A stretch of DNA of 64,000 nt from CAZLMG01 sp964560765 (GTDB lineage: Bacteria; Bdellovibrionota_B; Oligoflexia; Oligoflexales; CAZLMG01): assembly GCA_964560765.1 (NCBI GenBank), contig CAZLMG010000007.1:108906-172905 (forward strand), written 5' to 3'. Below the pieces are notes generated by a model, which saw nothing but the letters and a program-made list of their open reading frames with translations, did not search any database and was not told where the DNA came from. The translations under genes and the position numbers were made by a program. Of the stretch, positions 17,509-26,767 are shown in pieces. Position 1 is the stretch's first letter; each line of letters opens with the position of its first letter.

Positions 17509-18657
17509 ATGAAAGCTTCCATTCAGGAGCGCGTCGCACCACCAACGGCACCGGGAGCTCAAGCCTATAGCGATGCAAAAATTGCTGAGAAGCCTAAGGC
17601 GCGCGACTCGAATGCCCGTCCAGAAGACAATGTGAATTTCGATGCCGTTTTGTACAACTCCATGCAAGATAAATCCAAAGAGAGAAAAGCGAAGGCAGCG
17701 GGCGACTTGAGTGCCGGTAATCGCGCCGAGTTCCTGGATAAGCTTGCGGATCAAACCAAGCAGCAGCGCGTACCAAAAAATCAGTTGGATAAAGACGATT
17801 TCCTAAAACTATTCGTCACCCAGCTCCAGCATCAGGATCCTCTTAACCCTGATGATGGAGCCGAACTTGCTGCGAAGTTGGCTCAGTTCAACTCCGTCGA
17901 ACAGTTAATGAACGTCAACAAGGCGCTGGAAAACTTGGCAGGAGCTCAATCAGAAGATCGCTCCATGCAGCTGGCGAGCATAATCGGCAAAGAGGTGACT
18001 GTTGACGGTGGGCGCTTGCGCATGCAGAAGGGCTCCATGTCCGAATCCGAGTACAAGGTCGATCAGAGCGCGACGAATGCTAAGGTTGAAGTGCGTGATA
18101 GTTCGGGGACGGTTGTGCGTGAAATTGACCTGGGTGCTGTTCCGGCAGGAACACATAAATTGCAGTGGGATGGCAAGAAGTCGGATGGGTCTACCGTGTC
18201 GGATGGAACCTATACCTACGAAATTAGCGCCAAAGATGCGCAAGGTATGGAGTTGCCGGTGGCAATGACAACTCGCGTTAAGATCACGGGCGTCGATATC
18301 ACAGATAAAGCGGGCGGGGTCTTTACCGACTTTGGTCGTGTGCGGATGAACGAGATCAAAGCCGTGGGTGAACAGGGCTTTAGCAATAAGGCACAGGAAC
18401 AGGATGGTGTGCTGCCGGAAGCGTTGAGTCAGGTAGCTGCTGCTCTGCCAGCTGGGGCACCGTTATCGATGGCTGAGTCAAAGAAAGGCGAGGTTAAGGA
18501 ACCAAAGGAACAGCCAGCAGCAACCGCTGTTCCACCGTCTGCGGCACAGGGGAAACCGGCAAATCCGACGGGAACGGCCCAGAGTTATCAGCCGCTTCCA
18601 GCTAGCCATTCTACGTTGCCATCCGCACCTAGATCTTGGGACGAAAATTTCTCTTAG
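17509..18657 (+). CDS. flgD: Flagellar hook assembly (cap) protein FlgD
   Basis: FlgD caps the growing hook and is lost from the mature flagellum. The conserved N-terminal export/cap segment (KDDFLKLFVTQLQHQDPLNP, then AQFNSVEQLMN) sits at about residues 94-140. The Ig/FLN-like region with the tudor-like insertion follows (LQWDGKKSDGSTVSDGTYTY) to about 270. The protein is 382 residues, longer than usual, because of a 90-residue N-terminal lead and a Pro/Ala-rich 100-residue C-terminal tail. It is in an operon with fliK. Confidence 0.93.
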   Translation: MKASIQERVAPPTAPGAQAYSDAKIAEKPKARDSNARPEDNVNFDAVLYNSMQDKSKERKAKAAGDLSAGNRAEFLDKLADQTKQQRVPKNQLDKDDFLKLFVTQLQHQDPLNPDDGAELAAKLAQFNSVEQLMNVNKALENLAGAQSEDRSMQLASIIGKEVTVDGGRLRMQKGSMSESEYKVDQSATNAKVEVRDSSGTVVREIDLGAVPAGTHKLQWDGKKSDGSTVSDGTYTYEISAKDAQGMELPVAMTTRVKITGVDITDKAGGVFTDFGRVRMNEIKAVGEQGFSNKAQEQDGVLPEALSQVAAALPAGAPLSMAESKKGEVKEPKEQPAATAVPPSAAQGKPANPTGTAQSYQPLPASHSTLPSAPRSWDENFS

Positions 18658-18688
18658 ATCAGGCAAGCCTCAATTTCAGGTTTATAGC

Positions 18689-18740
18689 TATAATAGATCG
18701 AATCTGATGGGTGGTTTTCTTGAATAAAAGTTCAAGAAAA
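18689..18740 (+). promoter_or_regulatory. Candidate promoter and operator ahead of the cysteine-rich lipoprotein gene
   Basis: A perfect TATAAT lies at 18689-18694, without a convincing -35. Twenty bases on, TTTTCTTGAA (18715-18724) and TTCAAGAAAA (18731-18740) form a perfect 10-bp inverted repeat with a 6-base spacer. It could be an operator or an mRNA hairpin. Confidence 0.4.
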
Positions 18741-18774
18741 TCGCGCCGCGTTTTTTTCATGTTGGGGTGCGCTT

Positions 18775-19557
18775 TTGTTACGGTTTGTAGCTCTTTCTTT
18801 GCTAGCCATTCTGACAATTTCCGGGTGCCAGTCGGTCGACCGCATTCCTGTTGATAGCCAAGTCTCATTGGTATCTACCACCGATCTGGAAGACACACTG
18901 TACCGAGTCGTCGACTGTGACATGGAACGGCAAAAGTGCTCGAATGAAGGGCGCGAGAGAACTCTATGCCTCCATTCTGGCGGTGAGTCGATCCTTTGGA
19001 TGCGAGGCCGTGATCCGAGAGGTTGGGGTGAAACTCGTTGTGACGCGGAGCTCGCCCTAAGAGATACCTACTGCGGTCATGAGCTAGTTCCCAGACGATC
19101 GAGACATGTTTACTGTGTCCCTGATCCTTCAGCCGGCGAATGTCCCAGCGTTGCCAGTTGTCCAGAGGCATCGGATCCAACGGTTTGTGTTGCGCAGGTG
19201 TATCTAGGGCAAGCGCTTAGCAGCCATAGTATTCTGCGTGGGTGGGGAGAAAATCCATGCTTGGCCAAGCGTTCACTTGCCAATGCGGCATGTCAGAGCA
19301 ATCTTCGGCCTTCTGGCTTAGGTGGCGTTTCTTGCGCAAGCGTTCCTGCACTTGGAGCATGTCCTCCAGCACAAGCCGTTTGCCCAAGGATGGTCGATCC
19401 GCATCAGTGTCGCGCAACATGGGTCGGCTCCCCCCAGAGCATAACAGCGGTCGGTGCGAATGAGTGTCATGCAAGATTTGAGCTGGACTGGCGTATCTGC
19501 AACGAGGAAAATGCTCCCCAGAATGCGCACATCCAATGTGAGCGTAGCAAGAGATAA
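18775..19557 (+). CDS. Cysteine-rich lipoprotein with three internal repeats
   Basis: No known family recognised. The start is a TTG with GGGGTG just upstream; residues 1-18 (LLAILTISGC) make a lipoprotein signal, Cys18 lipidated. The mature part holds three imperfect repeats at about residues 48-114, 123-187 and 196-255. Repeats 2 and 3 share the plan C-P-x4/5-C-P, D-P-x2-C-x-A, a G-x-N/E-x-C segment, then an L-x(n)-C helix and a final Cys; repeat 1 is a looser copy with GWGETRC. Five to six Cys per repeat imply disulfide-stabilised periplasmic or surface modules. A metallopeptidase lipoprotein gene follows 15 bases downstream and is likely cotranscribed. Confidence 0.8.
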   Translation: MLRFVALSLLAILTISGCQSVDRIPVDSQVSLVSTTDLEDTLYRVVDCDMERQKCSNEGRERTLCLHSGGESILWMRGRDPRGWGETRCDAELALRDTYCGHELVPRRSRHVYCVPDPSAGECPSVASCPEASDPTVCVAQVYLGQALSSHSILRGWGENPCLAKRSLANAACQSNLRPSGLGGVSCASVPALGACPPAQAVCPRMVDPHQCRATWVGSPQSITAVGANECHARFELDWRICNEENAPQNAHIQCERSKR

Positions 19558-19572
19558 CGAAAGGGCGTGATC

Positions 19573-21333
19573 ATGCGGAATCTACATCTTCTCCTCTTTG
19601 TGCCATTAGGCCTCACTTTGATGACGTTAGCCTGTGGCAAAAGCGAGACAGCTGAAGATGGCAACTGCGGTCTTGGGTGCATCGGTGGCGGAGTCATTCG
19701 TGCTGCGAGCTCTGAAACAATGACGCTGGATTTTAAGGATTCAGCAGCGGGCGCCAAAGTCTTGATCATTCCCTACTCTGTCGGCACTCCAGCAGTAGTT
19801 GACGGTGTGCAAATGGCGCAAGCGCCAGCACTGTCCGCTTCGGTGGTCAGCGGAGCTGCATTGCACACTGGAGTTGGGGCGGTGGCACCGGTGCCAGCAG
19901 CGCAGCCCGCAGCAGAGATCGCCAGTGCAAACAATCACTTGCTACGCACTCTCATCAATCGCTTGGATCCCACCATGACCCAGCAAGAAGAGTTGTTGTG
20001 GGTCGGGAGATTGAGTGGGTTGGCGGAAGTCATGCATGAAATCCCAGTTTGGCGTGATCGCTTTGCTGACGCAGATACATTACCGCAGACCCTAGGTGAG
20101 ATGCTCCGAATTTCTCGCCATCAGATTCGGAGCAAACCGCGAGCGGGAAGGCTGAGCTATGAATTGACTGATGCGTGCCCCGAAGAAATCTTCGTTCCCT
20201 CGAGCGAGAATCCGGTGGACGAGAACTTTCTCGACAAGGAGGACAAGCAGGACTACTGCCTGATAACAGTGACCGGGTCGCTTGTTTCAGAGCCCAGTAT
20301 TTCAAAGCTGCAAACGAGTATCGCCTCCGCGCTCGGGATGTACAAACTGATTTATAGGTCTGACTTTGATCAAAGCATTGATAATTATGTTTTCAAACCG
20401 ACGATTATCGTCCTTCCTTTTGATGATGCGAAGTACTGGCCATCGGCATTGATGGTGCCAGGAGCCTTTAGTGCCAGCGCAAGCACAACGCATGGTCGGC
20501 CCACCATCTACGTGCCGAGTGATCTAACCAAAATCGGGGTCGAGGCGTCTGACGCGAGTGAGTCGTTTCACGCGGCTATCGCTCATGAGCTGCATCACGC
20601 CATTTTGGATTTCTATCGGGTGCGCGTCCAAAAGATCGATAACGAGGGTTTGGCGTTGGATGAGGGTTTGGCGCATTTTATGGAAGACCTTCTCGGTTAC
20701 GGAGCCTCGAATTTTCCGGAGTTTGCGCGACCGTATCTGGATTCATTTACCGGCGATCCAGAGCCCGTCTTGCAGGTGAAATCATCGCTGTCTGACTCGG
20801 CGCAAGGAGCAGCGCAGACGCTGGTTTACTACCTGGTTTCTCAGGCTGGTGGTGTGGATCATATTGATCGAACAGTTGCCACCTCGGAAGGCAAGAGTCG
20901 CGGTTTGGAAATTCTGAGGCAGTTTGTCATAGGAAACAGTCGTGGCATCTCCGGATTGGTTGGCTCAATGCAGAAGAGTTGGTTTGAGCTGTTTGGACAA
21001 TACTTAGGTGCACTGGCCTTGGATGGAGCGTCAAACGTCAAAGTCTCGTCCATTTTTAGCGTCCAACGTCCGAATGGTGATGTGGTTGACACTGCGGGCA
21101 ATGAGGGCAAGACGTTTGGGATGCGTTTCAATAATTACATGGGGCTGGATGATGTTGGGGCTGAAGTTGGTAAATATGCGAGCATCAATGCCAGTAGTCG
21201 GGAGCTATCTTTTCATTATCTCCAGCCAAAGCCAATGTTGTTTGAAGTTCAAGATCCGCAGTCGGATGTGGTGAGCGTTTCTTTCGCTGGCGAAACTGGA
21301 AGTTTTGGCGCAGTTATGCTGCGTCTTAACTAG
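19573..21333 (+). CDS. Predicted zinc metallopeptidase lipoprotein
   Basis: The ATG at 19573 has AAAGGG about 8 bases upstream and gives 586 residues; a GTG two codons earlier is in frame. The signal ends LMTLAC, so the protein is a predicted lipoprotein. Near residues 338-342 of this start is AHELHHA, an HEXXH zinc motif, and about 20 residues later LALDEGLAHFMED supplies a plausible glutamate third ligand (gluzincin-like arrangement). The C-terminal ~90 residues look like a beta-sandwich. Several Cys occur in the mature N-terminus (GNCGLGC). Substrate unknown; it may process envelope proteins, possibly with the Cys-rich lipoprotein upstream. Confidence 0.78.
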   Translation: MRNLHLLLFVPLGLTLMTLACGKSETAEDGNCGLGCIGGGVIRAASSETMTLDFKDSAAGAKVLIIPYSVGTPAVVDGVQMAQAPALSASVVSGAALHTGVGAVAPVPAAQPAAEIASANNHLLRTLINRLDPTMTQQEELLWVGRLSGLAEVMHEIPVWRDRFADADTLPQTLGEMLRISRHQIRSKPRAGRLSYELTDACPEEIFVPSSENPVDENFLDKEDKQDYCLITVTGSLVSEPSISKLQTSIASALGMYKLIYRSDFDQSIDNYVFKPTIIVLPFDDAKYWPSALMVPGAFSASASTTHGRPTIYVPSDLTKIGVEASDASESFHAAIAHELHHAILDFYRVRVQKIDNEGLALDEGLAHFMEDLLGYGASNFPEFARPYLDSFTGDPEPVLQVKSSLSDSAQGAAQTLVYYLVSQAGGVDHIDRTVATSEGKSRGLEILRQFVIGNSRGISGLVGSMQKSWFELFGQYLGALALDGASNVKVSSIFSVQRPNGDVVDTAGNEGKTFGMRFNNYMGLDDVGAEVGKYASINASSRELSFHYLQPKPMLFEVQDPQSDVVSVSFAGETGSFGAVMLRLN

Positions 21334-21334
21334 G

Positions 21335-21355
21335 CGCTGGCGCGAAAGACCAGCG
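21335..21355. terminator. Hairpin between convergent genes (weak)
   Basis: CGCTGG and CCAGCG form a 6-bp stem with a 9-base loop directly after the metallopeptidase stop and before the RNase G stop. No T-run follows on either strand, so termination is uncertain. Confidence 0.3.
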
Positions 21356-21372
21356 ACTAGCAAGTCGATAAA

Positions 21373-22899
21373 CTAGATGATTTCATATGGCGGGTCGATG
21401 AGCGGCTCATCTCCGGGACCTGCCTCCTCGATCTTCAGTTTGATCTTGTGCTTTCTGACAACGTGTTTCATCAGCTCGCGATCTTCTTCTTCAAATTTAC
21501 GTTTGAGAGTCGGCGTCATCCGGATGGTGATGAGCGTTTGTTTCGTACGTACAGCGTGTCGTTCGATCTCGCGCACCATTTCGCAAAGATGAGAGGTGAT
21601 GCTGGAAATTCGGCCTCTGCCAGCACAGGTTGGGCATTCTGCAAGAAGCTGTCGCTCTAATGACTCCGACGTTCGCTTGCGAGTCATCTGAACTAGGCCG
21701 AACTCACTAATCTTGAGAACCTGATATTTGGCCTTGTCATCCTTCAGAGCTAGTTCAAACGCCTTTTCGACCTGATCGCGATCTTCAACCGCCTCCATGT
21801 CAATAAAATCGATGACGATGATGCCGCCTATGTTTCGCACCCGCAACTGGGTCGCGATTTCCGCTGCAGCTTCCAGGTTGGTCTTTAGAATCGTTTCTTT
21901 GGCGCTGATCTTGCCGACAAATCTTCCTGTGTTGACGTCAAAGACGGTAAGGGCCTCCGTTTGATCAACCACCAGGTACCCGCCAGAGGGCAGCCATACT
22001 TTTCGACCAAGTGCTTTGGCGATGTCGAGCTCCACTCCGAATTCATCAAAGATGGGGTTCTCTTTTTCATAGAGAACGAGTTTGTGGCGCGCATCAGGGA
22101 TGTTAGTCGTCAGAAACTCATCCAGAATCTGATGCTCTCTGCGGTCGTCGATGAAGATGTGGCGGACATCATCGGAAAGCCAGTCGCGCACCGACTTTTC
22201 GATGAATTCTGGCTCTTGGTACAAAAGTGAAGGAGCGCCTGATCGACGACGCCTTCGGTCCAGGTGTTGCCACTGCCGCACCAGAAAATCGACCTCGCGA
22301 CGGACTTCTTCTGGGTCGGCGTTGGCACCAGCCGTTCTAACGATAATCCCGAATCCCTTGGGTCGAATCTTTTCGGCTGCGGCGCGCAGTGACTCGCGCA
22401 CAGTTTCATCTTCGATGCGACGAGAGATGCCGACGTGTTCAAAATCTGGCATAAGAACGACGTAGCGTCCTGGAAGCGAAACAAACGTCGTGAGTCGCGC
22501 TCCTTTTGTGCCAAGCGGCTCCTTGGTGACCTGTACTAAAACCTCGTCACCCTCTTTAAGTAGTTTTTCAATCGGGGTTCGCTCGACAGCGGCAACTGCT
22601 TCCAGTTTGACCTCGGCACCCGCATCGAACTCAACGAGCGACTCGCGGCGCTTTAGCTCCATATTGGCGGGGTCCATGACGTCGCCGCCATAGAGAAAGG
22701 CCGTGCGCTCGGCTCCGACTTCGATAAATGCTGATTGCATCCCGGGCAGAACTCTAGAGACGCGACCCTTGTAGATATTACCGACGATACCTTTTGCCTG
22801 TCGCCGTTCGACAAGCAATTCAACAATCTTTCCCCGGTCGAGCAGCGCAATGCGCGTCTCGGCTGGGGTGCTGTTGATCACTAACAGCTTCTCGCCCAT
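21373..22899 (-). CDS. rng: Ribonuclease G/E family endoribonuclease
   Basis: RNase G/E cleaves single-stranded RNA in rRNA maturation and mRNA decay. The 508-residue protein lacks the RNase E scaffold tail, so RNase G is the better name. The S1 domain starts at IVGNIYKGRVSRVLPGMQSAFIEVG; the DNase I-like catalytic region carries FDVNTGRFVG and IDFIDME with the metal-binding aspartates; the Zn-link CPTCAGRG is near residue 420. A basic extension at about 240-250 (RRRRR) is notable. It is the only gene between the convergent junction and the LPS pair. Confidence 0.95.
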   Translation of the reverse strand: MGEKLLVINSTPAETRIALLDRGKIVELLVERRQAKGIVGNIYKGRVSRVLPGMQSAFIEVGAERTAFLYGGDVMDPANMELKRRESLVEFDAGAEVKLEAVAAVERTPIEKLLKEGDEVLVQVTKEPLGTKGARLTTFVSLPGRYVVLMPDFEHVGISRRIEDETVRESLRAAAEKIRPKGFGIIVRTAGANADPEEVRREVDFLVRQWQHLDRRRRRSGAPSLLYQEPEFIEKSVRDWLSDDVRHIFIDDRREHQILDEFLTTNIPDARHKLVLYEKENPIFDEFGVELDIAKALGRKVWLPSGGYLVVDQTEALTVFDVNTGRFVGKISAKETILKTNLEAAAEIATQLRVRNIGGIIVIDFIDMEAVEDRDQVEKAFELALKDDKAKYQVLKISEFGLVQMTRKRTSESLERQLLAECPTCAGRGRISSITSHLCEMVREIERHAVRTKQTLITIRMTPTLKRKFEEEDRELMKHVVRKHKIKLKIEEAGPGDEPLIDPPYEII

Positions 22900-22927
22900 A
22901 GACGGGGTCTTTCAAGTTGAAAAAATC

Positions 22928-24271
22928 TTAACGAGCGCTCGGACGCCCGGCATCAATATAAATTGAGATTCGCTCTAAAATTCTGTCACTTGCACCAGCA
23001 AGACTTTCGACCTTTGACCGGGTGCGCTCTCGGATCTCTGTTCTGGCAGTGCTGGCAAGTCGCAGCCACTCTAGAAGCTTTTCTGGGGAATTAACCGGCT
23101 GAATGATGCCAGCCTGTACCAAAACAACGGCTTCCCTAGAATGTTTATAACACGGGCCACATGTTATCGGAAGGCCGTGTGCCGCAGGCTCCAGCACGTT
23201 GTGAACTCGATGATGAATGGCGCCACCAACCATGGCCAAATCAGCTGATCCGTATAGCTCTGCCAGGAAACCAACTTTGTCGACAATTAAGCAGTTGGGT
23301 AATGCACTGTTTGCGGAATGGGTAGATATTGCCTCGCTCAGCTGGGAAAAGCTTAGGCAGTGCATTTCTTGGTCGGTGCATTGTTTTAACATGGAATTTA
23401 CGTTGTCAGACGACACGTCGTGCGGCGCGACAATGAGCGTAAGACGCTGGTCGTGGGCTGCTAACTGATTAAAGGCTTTGACGGCTGCCAGCGCCCAAGC
23501 TAGATCTGGAGTCCATGCGCTGCCAATGATTAGCTTTGGACCGGTTCCCAGTGTGGTCGCGACTTGAGACCGGAGCGACTGCGTCGCCAAGCTTTGCTCT
23601 TTGTGGCGCTCAATAACTCGGTCGTACTTCGTGTCGCCAAGCACTGCAATGATCGGCTTTTCCCTATTGGGGCTCATGGCGAAAAAAGCTTGATCGTCAT
23701 TATCGACGACGAAAATCTCATCAAAATTTCGATGTAAACGCGCACGGATTCGTCTGGAAATGCTGGAAGATGCAGTTGCAGACCCATCGATAAGGAGTAA
23801 TGCGCCGAATTGGGCGGCAGTTGTCAAAAACGCCGGCCATAGTTCATGCCTGACCACCAGGCTGCAGCTTGGGCTTAGTGCTTGATATACTTTCCGCCAA
23901 GTCAAAACGCTATCCCAGGGCATCAGTATGTAGGGGTTCAACTCAGCGCGTCGGCGCGCGTAATTCAGCCCAGAGGCAGAGAAGAATATGAGATATGTGC
24001 CTATGCCACGTTTATTCAGGCGGTCGATGAGTGGCTTCGCTTGTTCGTATTCGCCGGCCGAGCTGCAAAAGAATACGCACACATTTGCAAACTTCGCCCT
24101 CCACGCACTCATTTCGGCAATCATAGACTTGTTACAAATTCGTCCGGCCAGTTGACGGCGAAGGGCTGGTGATAGTATGGCGCCAGCGAACAAGATGGGG
24201 CGCAATATGAAGTAAATGACAAGGCTGTACAGGACCCAGAAAATTGACAACGATCGAACAGGTGGATTCAT
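22928..24271 (-). CDS. waaA: 3-deoxy-D-manno-octulosonic acid (Kdo) transferase
   Basis: WaaA transfers Kdo from CMP-Kdo to lipid A at the inner membrane. From the ATG at 24271 (overlapping the upstream stop as ATGA) the protein has 447 residues. It shows an N-terminal membrane anchor (residues 8-30), the SSAGEYEQAKPLI block with the catalytic Glu, VVRHELWP, LGDTKYDR and a C-terminal GT-B half ending VGGAIHHRVHNVLEPAAHGLPITCGP. HR..HN.LEP is a strong family feature. The upstream heptosyltransferase-like gene makes an LPS core pair. Confidence 0.9.
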   Translation of the reverse strand: MNPPVRSLSIFWVLYSLVIYFILRPILFAGAILSPALRRQLAGRICNKSMIAEMSAWRAKFANVCVFFCSSAGEYEQAKPLIDRLNKRGIGTYLIFFSASGLNYARRRAELNPYILMPWDSVLTWRKVYQALSPSCSLVVRHELWPAFLTTAAQFGALLLIDGSATASSSISRRIRARLHRNFDEIFVVDNDDQAFFAMSPNREKPIIAVLGDTKYDRVIERHKEQSLATQSLRSQVATTLGTGPKLIIGSAWTPDLAWALAAVKAFNQLAAHDQRLTLIVAPHDVSSDNVNSMLKQCTDQEMHCLSFSQLSEAISTHSANSALPNCLIVDKVGFLAELYGSADLAMVGGAIHHRVHNVLEPAAHGLPITCGPCYKHSREAVVLVQAGIIQPVNSPEKLLEWLRLASTARTEIRERTRSKVESLAGASDRILERISIYIDAGRPSAR

Positions 24272-25410
24272 GGTGCCGGCGCCTGAGGTGATTGTGCCGA
24301 AATGAGGAGATGCTGAAGGAATTGGGCGATCTCTGCATTGGGAAGCGACTTGAAACACAATTGATCCTTAAAGCGGCAAGGTGTCTTGCCGTGCCTTGAA
24401 CACGGTCGACAGCCAAGAGAAACCGAAAAGGCGCGGCTTCGAGGATCACGGGGCGCAAAGCCGAAGGCCTCGACAGTTGGGCCAAACAGTGTTGCGACAG
24501 GTGTGCCGATGGACTCTGCAATATGCGTCAAAGAGGTGTCGTTGGCCAATAATACGCCAGCGTAGCGAAGGGCGAACGGAGTTTCGCTTAATGCCAACTT
24601 ACCCGCTAGATTCATTTTTGGGCCGGGCCAATTCACACGATCTAGGATGTCGACCGCAATTTGACGGTCTTGCTCGTCACCCAAAAGCATGAGACCCGTC
24701 TGTGGGGGGGCGTCTGAATTTTTGCCAAGTCGCTCCGCCAACTGCAGGAGTATTTCAACGAAAGTGCTTGCGGGAGCACGCTTGTTCGCGTGCGCAGCAC
24801 CGGGGCCAACAGCTAACCAAGACCCTAGGCGCATCTCTTTCGCCCAAGGCTGCCTGGAAAGGTCGTCGGATTGTATCGGAAGTCGAGGAACTGGCTGGTA
24901 ACTGCTCAGTTCATCTCGCAGTTCAATTGGTAGAAATTGCTCAAGCGCCCGGCGTAGCGGTTCAACCATAGCATTGAATTGGTGATGATCGGCCGAAATC
25001 ACTTTTTTGGGGAGTGCTTTCGACCGTCCGCGAAGGCGTGCTTCCAGAACCAGGCGCTGTCGCGTCAGGCTGCCCTTACTCCAGGCAAAGACCGGGATTT
25101 CATAGGCTCTGGAAAGGCTTCGGCATGCAAAATGAGAGCGCAGGCTCTTTTGCAAATCGATGACAAAATGCAGTTGCGCCAACCGACCCTCAGTTGCCGG
25201 ATCCAAGGTGCTAGAGTCCAGCTTTTTTGCCTCGAGACAGTGCACTTCTGGATAAAAAGTCGATATCAAGCTCAATGAAGGTTGTCGGCCAATCCATATG
25301 ACCTCAAACCGCGTGTGTTTGATGGCCTGCAGCAAATCAAGGCAAGCGGTAGCGAGCACGACATCGCCAATGCTCGAAGTGCGATAGAAGGCAAGCCGCA
25401 CAGTAGTCAT
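24268..25410 (-). CDS. Glycosyltransferase family 9 (ADP-heptose:LPS heptosyltransferase-like)
   Basis: GT9 enzymes add heptose to the LPS inner core. The N-terminus (LAFYRTSSIGDVVLA) fits the family's R-x-S-x-I-G-D signature, and the nucleotide-binding C-half has NLAGKLALSETPFAL, ANDTSLTHIAESIGTPVATLFGPT and a Cys-rich stretch (LGCRPCSRHGKTPC). WaaC versus WaaF cannot be decided. The start at 25410 places the signature at residue 7; the ATG at 25443 is also possible, and neither has a strong ribosome site. It is translationally coupled to waaA. Confidence 0.88.
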   Translation of the reverse strand: MTTVRLAFYRTSSIGDVVLATACLDLLQAIKHTRFEVIWIGRQPSLSLISTFYPEVHCLEAKKLDSSTLDPATEGRLAQLHFVIDLQKSLRSHFACRSLSRAYEIPVFAWSKGSLTRQRLVLEARLRGRSKALPKKVISADHHQFNAMVEPLRRALEQFLPIELRDELSSYQPVPRLPIQSDDLSRQPWAKEMRLGSWLAVGPGAAHANKRAPASTFVEILLQLAERLGKNSDAPPQTGLMLLGDEQDRQIAVDILDRVNWPGPKMNLAGKLALSETPFALRYAGVLLANDTSLTHIAESIGTPVATLFGPTVEAFGFAPRDPRSRAFSVSLGCRPCSRHGKTPCRFKDQLCFKSLPNAEIAQFLQHLLISAQSPQAPAP

Positions 25411-25582
25411 ATTGGAAACCGAACCTAGCACTTGGACTCGCATCGTCAGAGAAAATGGCTCGAAAGTTAAAAGCCAAGCCTAAACCAATAAAAATATAAA
25501 CTTACAATATGGGTATCTTAGTTGGGGGCTTTCCTTTTGGCAAATCAATGCACGGCTCCCCGGGCGAGTGGTTGACGCAAAA

Positions 25583-25611
25583 TTGGGCAGCGATTTCAGC
25601 CGTGCTACAAT
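25583..25611 (+). promoter_or_regulatory. Candidate promoter for the 25658-34639 operon
   Basis: TTGGGC (25583-25588) and TACAAT (25606-25611) are 17 bases apart, ending 46 bases before the first start codon. The -10 is good, the -35 weak. Confidence 0.4.
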
Positions 25612-25657
25612 TAAGAGAGATCAATCGATAGATTTCGGGAATTGGGCAGGGGGATTT

Positions 25658-26767
25658 ATGCCTCGGTCTGCAGGCGACGCGCCTTCGACTAAGTCGAATC
25701 GACAACGAGAACTGAACGTCATCTACTTTGTGGATGCAAACAAAACTAGGTCTTTGCGGATTAAAATTGCATCCGCTCAGTTTCTGGTTATAGCCGGCGC
25801 TGTGGCGGCCGTATGGACCATATTGGCCTCCGGTTTACTGTTTTCCTCCATGCGGCAGGTATCTCAACTTGAGTCGAAACTGACCCACTCAATGAGCGTG
25901 ATATTCGATTACCAGGTTCGCTTTGAAGAAGTATACGAGAAGGCATACCCCAACGCGCCGGCTCGCGATCCGAACGCCAAAGGAGAGGAAGCTGTGGTCG
26001 CAGCTGAGCGTCGAACTCCAGGCACGGTTATCGTCAAGTCCGTTGCTTCTGATGCGGGTCGCCCGGGCGACCCGGTGACTGTGACCCAGGAAGCGGCAAA
26101 GGCACCTCAAGTGGTCCAGGAGCCAAAGGCGCCTATTGCATTGGCAGCCAAATCAGCACCGGGTGTTGCTCCTCTAGCGGGGACTTCGACTGTTGCGGCG
26201 CCGCCGGGCAGATCGATTGACATCGAAGAGCCCAAGATTTCGCAGGCAGGTGCCGAAGTGAAGGTGCGCTTTGCCCTTCGCAATAATCAAAGTCCGCAGA
26301 AAGCCGAGGGCTTCGTATTCGGTATTGCTAAGATCGAAAATCAAGCCGGCAGAGTTTTCTACTTAGAGTCTCCGGAAGGTATTCAGGTCGATAATCTGGG
26401 CCAAGCAAAGCGCCCAACGGCGGGATTCGCCTATAGTATTCGCTACTATAAGGCAAAGACCATGAACTTTCAGTTACCGCCCGATACACAGGGTCGCGTC
26501 GTCGAGGTGAGCGTCGGTGTACTGGGTAACGATGGCGTTACTATTGTGGAGAAAATACCGGCCAACTTGCCCATTCGCAGTGTTGCAACCACAGCCCCGA
26601 CGGCCAGCATTCAGCGGCCCGACGCACCGGTAGCCCCGCAGACGGCCCCACCCGCAGCCCCACAAACGGATGAAGCTCACGACGAACCCGCAATAGACTC
26701 GGCAGACTCTTCTGCTAGTCCGGACGATATTCCTCAACTGAATGGCGGGGCACCGTTAACACCATGA
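25658..26767 (+). CDS. Inner-membrane-anchored periplasmic protein, function unknown
   Basis: No named family recognised. The ATG at 25658 follows AGGGGG closely; 369 residues. A basic cytoplasmic lead with ELNVIYFVDANKTRSLRI is followed by one transmembrane segment at about residues 38-62. A short coiled segment and an Ala/Pro/Val-rich linker come next, then a compact beta-rich domain at about 190-310 (VRFALRNNQSPQKAEGFVFGIAKIENQ...). A Pro/Ala/Asp tail closes it. The topology suggests an anchor presenting a periplasmic domain. It heads a seven-gene run and its stop overlaps the next start (ATGA), so it is likely stoichiometric with the SH3-like lipoprotein. Confidence 0.75.
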   Translation: MPRSAGDAPSTKSNRQRELNVIYFVDANKTRSLRIKIASAQFLVIAGAVAAVWTILASGLLFSSMRQVSQLESKLTHSMSVIFDYQVRFEEVYEKAYPNAPARDPNAKGEEAVVAAERRTPGTVIVKSVASDAGRPGDPVTVTQEAAKAPQVVQEPKAPIALAAKSAPGVAPLAGTSTVAAPPGRSIDIEEPKISQAGAEVKVRFALRNNQSPQKAEGFVFGIAKIENQAGRVFYLESPEGIQVDNLGQAKRPTAGFAYSIRYYKAKTMNFQLPPDTQGRVVEVSVGVLGNDGVTIVEKIPANLPIRSVATTAPTASIQRPDAPVAPQTAPPAAPQTDEAHDEPAIDSADSSASPDDIPQLNGGAPLTP

